Assembly (NCBI GenBank): GCA_051657745.1
Contig: JBOFLG010000107.1
Location: 1 to 16,107 of the forward strand
Reading direction: 5' to 3'
Length of the DNA stretch: 16,107 bases
DNA from: JBOFLG01 sp051657745
GTDB lineage: Bacteria > Actinomycetota > Actinomycetes > Actinomycetales > Dermatophilaceae
The position numbers and the translations under genes are program-made. The notes beneath the pieces were generated by a model. The model worked only from the letters and a program-made list of their open reading frames with translations, was not told the origin of the DNA and made no database searches. Positions 15,821 to 16,107 of the stretch are shown one piece after another (within the stretch, counting starts at the first letter, position 1; each line of letters opens with the position of its first letter).

Positions 15821-15943
15821 ATGAAGAAGTTTCTCGTCATCCTCGTCGCGATCGGTGGCGCGTTCGCCCTTTCCCGGCAGTTCAAGGGAAAGCAGGCTGA
15901 GGACCGGCTCTGGGCCGAAGCCACCGATACTCCTACGGGCTGA
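15821..15943 (+). CDS. DLW-39 family small protein
   Basis: This 40-residue ORF encodes MKKFLVILVAIGGAFALSRQ, then FKGKQAEDRLWAEATDTPTG. A short hydrophobic N-terminal segment (residues 4-17) is followed by a charged stretch and the motif D-x-LWAEATD, which matches the DLW-39 family of roughly 39-residue actinobacterial proteins named for their conserved DLW motif. Here the motif is DRLW rather than DLW. Its position between gyrA-linked tRNA-Ile and tRNA-Ala is where the family is usually found. GACAGGTGG upstream offers only a weak ribosome binding site. Its function is unknown; a single-pass membrane or membrane-associated protein is the likely form. Confidence 0.85.
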   Translation: MKKFLVILVAIGGAFALSRQFKGKQAEDRLWAEATDTPTG

Positions 15944-16030
15944 GCAGCCGCTCACCTGTCGGATGCCGCTCGTGCCCTACGGTGTGTTCCCGCCCGGGCG
16001 CGGACACCTCGGCTGACCGGCATCCTTCTC

Positions 16031-16106
16031 GGGGCCATGGCGCAATTGGTAGCGCACCTGCTTTGCAAGCAGGGGGTTAGGGGTTCGAGTCCCCTTGGCT
16101 CCACCA
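16031..16106 (+). tRNA. tRNA-Ala (anticodon TGC)
   Basis: The acceptor GGGGCCA (16031-16037) pairs with TGGCTCC (16096-16102) with one G-U pair, followed by A16103 and an encoded CCA (16104-16106). The D-arm region is GCGCAATTGGTAGCGC. The anticodon stem CCTGC/GCAGG encloses TTTGCAA with TGC at 16064-16066. The T-arm is AGGGGTTCGAGTCCCCT. It reads GCN alanine codons. It ends one base before the window ends. Confidence 0.97.
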
Positions 16107-16107
16107 C

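Overview
The window is high-GC chromosomal DNA from an actinomycete and covers the replication-origin neighbourhood. The gene order dnaN, gnd, recF, dciA, gyrB, gyrA, a DUF3566 membrane protein, tRNA-Ile(GAT), a DLW-39-type small protein and tRNA-Ala(TGC) is the classic actinobacterial origin layout. Frequent GTG starts, TTGTCCACA-type DnaA boxes and an NAD-type 6-phosphogluconate dehydrogenase between dnaN and recF agree with this. I cannot fix the order or genus. No dnaA is present and it would be expected upstream of base 1.

Region by region: bases 1-1215 hold insertion-sequence debris. It consists of the 3' part of an ISL3-family transposase gene on the minus strand, frameshifted by a 25-bp tandem duplication, abutting the middle part of an IS256 (mutator)-family transposase gene on the plus strand. 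Bases about 1311-1710 are oriC, with at least eight near-consensus DnaA boxes. Bases 1945-6182 carry the plus-strand run dnaN (beta clamp), gnd, recF and dciA; gnd/recF are 7 bp apart and recF/dciA overlap. Bases 6173-9465 are an accessory block wedged between dciA and gyrB: a VOC/glyoxalase-fold remnant (minus), a crotonase-family protein (plus), a protealysin-like M4 metalloprotease with an emfourin-like inhibitor domain fused at its C-terminus (plus), and a lipoprotein (minus, convergent). Bases 9813-15591 carry gyrB, gyrA and the DUF3566 gene, the last two overlapping by ATGA. Bases 15711-16106 carry tRNA-Ile, the 40-residue DLW-39 protein and tRNA-Ala.

The core genes work together in replication: DnaA would open oriC, DciA handles the replicative helicase, DnaN tethers the polymerase, RecF loads recombination mediators at gaps, and gyrase removes supercoils. 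The accessory block shows no functional link to replication.

The most interesting points are the single-chain M4 protease plus emfourin-like inhibitor with an intact zinc site, a cluster of strong inverted repeats inside the N-terminal linker of dciA (including a perfect 30-bp palindrome), and IS wreckage lying directly against oriC.
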